From Anastatus disparis (Eukaryota; Arthropoda; Insecta; Hymenoptera; Eupelmidae), in contig JAFFSR010000220.1 of the NCBI GenBank assembly GCA_017163975.1, forward strand, positions 15,456,001 through 15,520,000: a stretch of DNA of 64,000 nt, read 5' to 3'. Positions 59,901 to 64,000 of the stretch are shown in pieces (positions within the stretch are counted from its first letter, which is position 1; each line of letters starts with the position of its first letter). Below the pieces are notes generated by a model, which saw only the letters and a list, made by a program, of their open reading frames with translations, did not search any database and was not told where the DNA came from. The position numbers and the translations under genes are program-made.

Positions 59901-60826
59901 TTTAATTTACATATGTATTATTAAAATTTAAAAAATTACTCGCTAATTTTGATAAAATAATTGTGATAAAGTTGGCAGTAGTAGATTTAAAAATTTATAC
60001 ATGAAAAAAAATTTATTATTGATCGACTTTTATTTTTTTTTTATTTCATAAAATATAAAATATATAGAAAAGCTTATGATAATTTTATTATTTAAACAAA
60101 GTGATGTATTGTACAAATAACTTATTAATGCTCTTAGTTATTTTATCTAAGACGTTTTTTTTTAATCATTCAAGAATTATGAAAACAATGAAAAATTTTA
60201 CTTACCTATTTAAGTGTAGAATAATGTAAAAAATTTATATTTTCAAAATATAAGCATCAAACGTCATTTATATCACCTCTATATTATATTTCAAATATTA
60301 TTAAAATATTCGAATGCAAATAACATTTGAAGTAATAATTTTTTAGTTCCTCCGATCAAACTACCTAAAAACTGTTTAAACCCAATAAAATTATAATACG
60401 AAAAATTCTCCTTTGAAAATAATTTTCTTGAGAGATTAGTAAATTGTGACCACGTGATCAAAATGATTTTGTAAATAAAGCAATGAAAAGATATTTGGTA
60501 TGAATATTTATTTATATCCTTTCCCTTGTAGAATAGTATAAACATTTACATTATTTTATTTTCAAACAAATATTGTACAATTTTCGAAAAATTACTATTG
60601 ACTGTGAATTATAATCTAATTGACTCATTTTTCTATGAAATTAAAATTTTAATGAATGATTGATAACACTTTTTTTAGTATCTTTTGTATTGAAATATTA
60701 AAATCTATATACTATCTCATTTTTTTAACTCTCTACTTATACTACAAAGTTTTGGTATACACCGTCTGTACTATAAATCCTAAATTGTGAAAAAAAATTG
60801 AAAAATATAGCAAAATACATTAAAAT

Positions 60827-60862
60827 ATTAGAAAAAGGAGCCAAGGCTCTCCTTTTTCTAAT
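60827..60862. repeat. Short perfect-stem palindrome
   Basis: ATTAGAAAAAGGAG (60827-60840) and its exact reverse complement (60849-60862) flank an 8-base loop. The stem is 14 bp. No T-run or A/B box is attached, so a function is not assigned. Confidence 0.85.
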
Positions 60863-62474
60863 TTCAGCGACATTCAATTCAAGAATTTGGCTCGCGCCTT
60901 AAAAAATCACTAGTACAGACAGATAGTTAATTGAAAAATATATTTTTTAATTGAAGTGCATTTCACATGAAAATTTATTAATTCTAATAAAACAAGGAAT
61001 TTTTTAAAACGAAATAAAGGAATCTAATAACATGATTTCAATTTTTATTTACTTCAAAGTATCTTAACAATCAAAAGTTGATATTTTTAATAAATTAAAA
61101 ATGTTCAAAAGATTTTTTTAATCCATTGTATTCCAATAGTTAAAATTGAATACATTTAATTATTTAAATTATCACAATTCTTATTAAAAAATAGTTTTAT
61201 TTTAAAATTATACATCGTTTTAATGAAAAAAAAAATCTGATGAACATAATTAATTTACTGATTACTCCGCTAAACTAAAATTTACATAACTATTTCAAAA
61301 ATTATTTTTTAGACGTCACAAAATTAATGTTCACATTTATCAAGATTTTATCGCACATAAGAATTCGTGATTGACACTCTTTTGAAAACGTTCTTAAAAG
61401 TGTAATTTCGCAATTAAAATAAAATTTCCATTTTCGTAAAGCTAAGATTATTCTTTTTTTTATTAAAATAAATAAGTTCTTACAAAATGTAATTATTAAA
61501 TATATTCCGTATATATTATAGATATATATATTTTTTAAATTTAGAATAATAATAAAAATGTTCTTTCATCGTTTATTTATACATGCATCGCAGGGGAGTT
61601 AAAAAGTTAAAGTTACATAAGCAGTCTTTAAGAAGAAAAGATTGAGCATCGCACAGTATAACAAATCAAAACAATGATACAGTTATACAATATTATAAAG
61701 AACTGAAATTAAAACTTACAGTATATAAATTTTTGAAAATGTTCTAGAAAACAATATTTTTTAATAAATTTTAAATTAAGATGCTTATTTGATTCCAAAA
61801 ATGAATTAAAAAGTAGTAATGTAATTACCATGAAATTGTTTGAATTAATAAATTATTTAAAACTAATATGACTTTAGGCATTGATGTTGACTGGTATAAT
61901 TTCAGAATTGAAAAATTTGGCAAAGATTAATAATTTGACATACTTTTATCTTTATTTATTATTTATCACAAACGCATTGTGTGGTATGCATTGAGAATTA
62001 TACTAAGCGCTTTTTTTGGTAACCAATAACTTCTTCAAATATACAATTTCAAATAAAAAAAAAGAACATGTCTCCCGCTTACTCATACACACAGTATATC
62101 ATCGCTTTGATAATAAGAAAAAATTTTTATATCCTTTATTATATATAATATTTATATGGTTTGGTTTTCCTTTTTTTTTTCTTTCTTCGTTTATTTACAT
62201 TGCTCGCTCTAATAATCCTTAACATTTTTTAAGAAGATATCGTGTTATAAGAAAATTTGTTCACTAGCCTACATTTTAAAATCATTATCTCGATTCTACA
62301 TCGACTATTATTCTCTGCATTTATGATAAATCGGCTTAAATTTTATATGGAAATTAAACGTTTACGCAACTGCTCATGATGGCTCGTTCATGAAAAAATT
62401 AGTTTTATATAATTCTCCATGAATTTCATCTTTGAATCATTTTTTATGACCTAATTATTAAATTTCTTATATAG

Positions 62475-62509
62475 AGGTAGTCAGTGGCTCATTCGGTAGA
62501 ACGATGGAA
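62475..62509 (+). mobile_element. tRNA-derived SINE, copy F (5' fragment only)
   Basis: GAGGTAGTCAGTGGCTCATT-CGGTAGAACGATGGA matches the first 35 bases of the SINE, including the A box. Similarity ends abruptly after that. Confidence 0.8.
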
Positions 62510-64000
62510 AAGATATTGATTGATAAAGATTAAAAAAAAAAATTATAAATTATTTAGTGACTCATAACAACATAAACATATTTCAATTGTAAATTAGTTT
62601 TTAATATTTAAAAATTACATAATATTTTTCAAACATTGTTATGTGATTTATCAAATTACAGTCAGAAATAGACAAAATTCACGCAGAATCATATATAATA
62701 TTTTTTCTTCTTATAGGTGGCTGCGCAACGTAGTTTTAATATCGACAACGAGAGACGATGAGACGCAATAAAACTGCACCTACGCATTTTTTTTCACTTT
62801 CACAAACTGTATATGAAAGTTAATTGGTATCATTACGACCGATAGGTATAAAATATATTAGTTTAAAAATTTTACAATCAAGCAGTAAAAAATGTGTTCG
62901 ACGCCTTCATTATTTTTTTCCCTTGGTAAAATTTGAACTAAGCTTTCGCACACAATTAGCTACTACAGTGGTAAATTCGTCTTTGTTTTCTTTTCGTGTA
63001 TGATTTTTTTTTCAACCAGGGACAATCATTACAAAACATTTTTGAGTACATATTGTTATTTTATAGACAAACTTAATAGTGCCACCTTTACTCTTACGTG
63101 AACAACTTGTTATTCTTTTTTTTTTCTTTTTATCTTTTGGTTTAAAAATGAATGATGATTTTATGATAATTTTATAATAGTTGCCAAGCATATAATTTAA
63201 ACAATTGAAAAAAATATATAATTTCGCGCAGCTAACTATTTATACATTTTTGATTTTTTTTTTATGTGAACGAGATGATTTTACACTACTATAAATTTAC
63301 TATAAGAAAGATACATCGCGACTTTATCGCTAATCAATTATTTTTCAATCGCGAAATAGTGGTTCGTATCTAACTTTGTATGTATTAGGTGTATGCTCTT
63401 AATTGATCCATTTATACAAACTATATACAAAATGAAAACGATATTTATCTCTATATACGCTCAATCGATCATTTACTTTATAATTGTCATTTTTATTAAT
63501 CAAATTCTTTTAATTTAATTAAGTGAATATACAAGAATACATTAGAACTATACATTATTTTATGTATTTTTATAATTAAAAAAAAGGAATACGAAATGAA
63601 TGTCGTTAAGAATTATTTAACACATAACATAAATTACATTAAAATTTAAATCAATACTAGTGCGGTAATTATAAGTACACATGAGGAACGACCAAATCAG
63701 CTTGAATGTCATTGCAATCGCACATGTATTTATAATTTAAAGCACTTGTATCGAACAATATTTTTTGACATCGAATGCGTAAAATTGCACGTTAAGAATT
63801 TTATTAGATGGCATAAAATGCAATTTTATGCGCACTATTTCAAAAAATACATTAAAAAAGATTTGTTTACGTATTGATAAAAAGAAAATTATTAAAATCT
63901 CTATGATCAAATTTTTTTTCAATAAAAATTTAATTTTACTAATGTATTCCTATATACTTAACTTATTTATAATCGAAAAAAATAATTCCGGAGAATAAAT

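Larger units (their letters stand above)
56965..64000. other. Gene-free tail of the window
   Basis: No exon is supported on either strand. About 57900-58990 is A-rich on the plus strand (including an A17-18 run near 58552), which would fit a long 3' UTR of the F-box/actin gene. About 61300-63300 is more T-rich, which could be the 3' UTR of a minus-strand gene beyond the window. It also contains a hairpin (60827-60862) and a SINE fragment (62475-62509). Confidence 0.5.

Noticed and set aside
63780..63828. 10-bp inverted repeat (TAAAATTGCA / TGCAATTTTA)
   Set aside because: Short and AT-rich, with a loose extended stem; expected by chance in this composition, so not called a microRNA hairpin.

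Overview
This is a very AT-rich animal chromosome segment with short spliced introns. It is almost certainly from an insect: it carries a pickpocket-type DEG/ENaC channel gene, a tRNA-headed SINE family and compact introns. I lean towards a hymenopteran, but that is an inference from general protein resemblance, not something the window proves. Exon structures were read by hand from splice consensus, reading phase and protein-family similarity. In every gene given a family name the exon phases join correctly, except at one single-base frameshift in RRP8.

Layout. 1-986: an almost perfect palindrome with about 400-bp arms, built from the 3' part of a transposon-like ORF. 2301-6899 (+): an 11-exon pickpocket-like sodium channel. 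6900-9554: repeats and intergenic DNA. 9563-10320 (+): RNF181-like RING E3 ligase. 11802-12900 (+): SNIP1 (FHA domain). 14955-20046 (+): SON (RS region, G-patch, dsRBD-like end). Its 1.1-kb intron 11 holds an elaborately foldable element and a candidate poison exon. 20660-24956 (+): HELQ DNA helicase. 25563-26961 (-): RRP8 rRNA methyltransferase with a -1 frameshift. 27310-52702 (+): MSH2, head-to-head with RRP8, with an 18.8-kb second intron.

Two unrecognised minus-strand genes lie inside MSH2 intron 2. Gene A (27878-31521) encodes a very long Gln/Pro-rich repeat protein. Gene B (32428-34734) encodes a secreted coiled-coil and poly-Q protein. The rest of that intron is non-coding and holds a MITE-like element and two SINEs. 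53970-56964 (+): an F-box protein fused to an actin-related domain. 56965-64000: no gene seen.

The conserved genes form a housekeeping block: RNA splicing (SNIP1, SON), genome maintenance (HELQ, MSH2), rRNA modification (RRP8) and ubiquitin ligases (RNF181, the F-box/actin protein). Several share an AGGTTAG/CTAACCT motif shortly upstream of the start codon. The most interesting items are the multi-helix element in SON intron 11, the F-box/actin-related fusion, the near-identical palindrome, the two nested repeat-protein genes, and two GC-AG introns.
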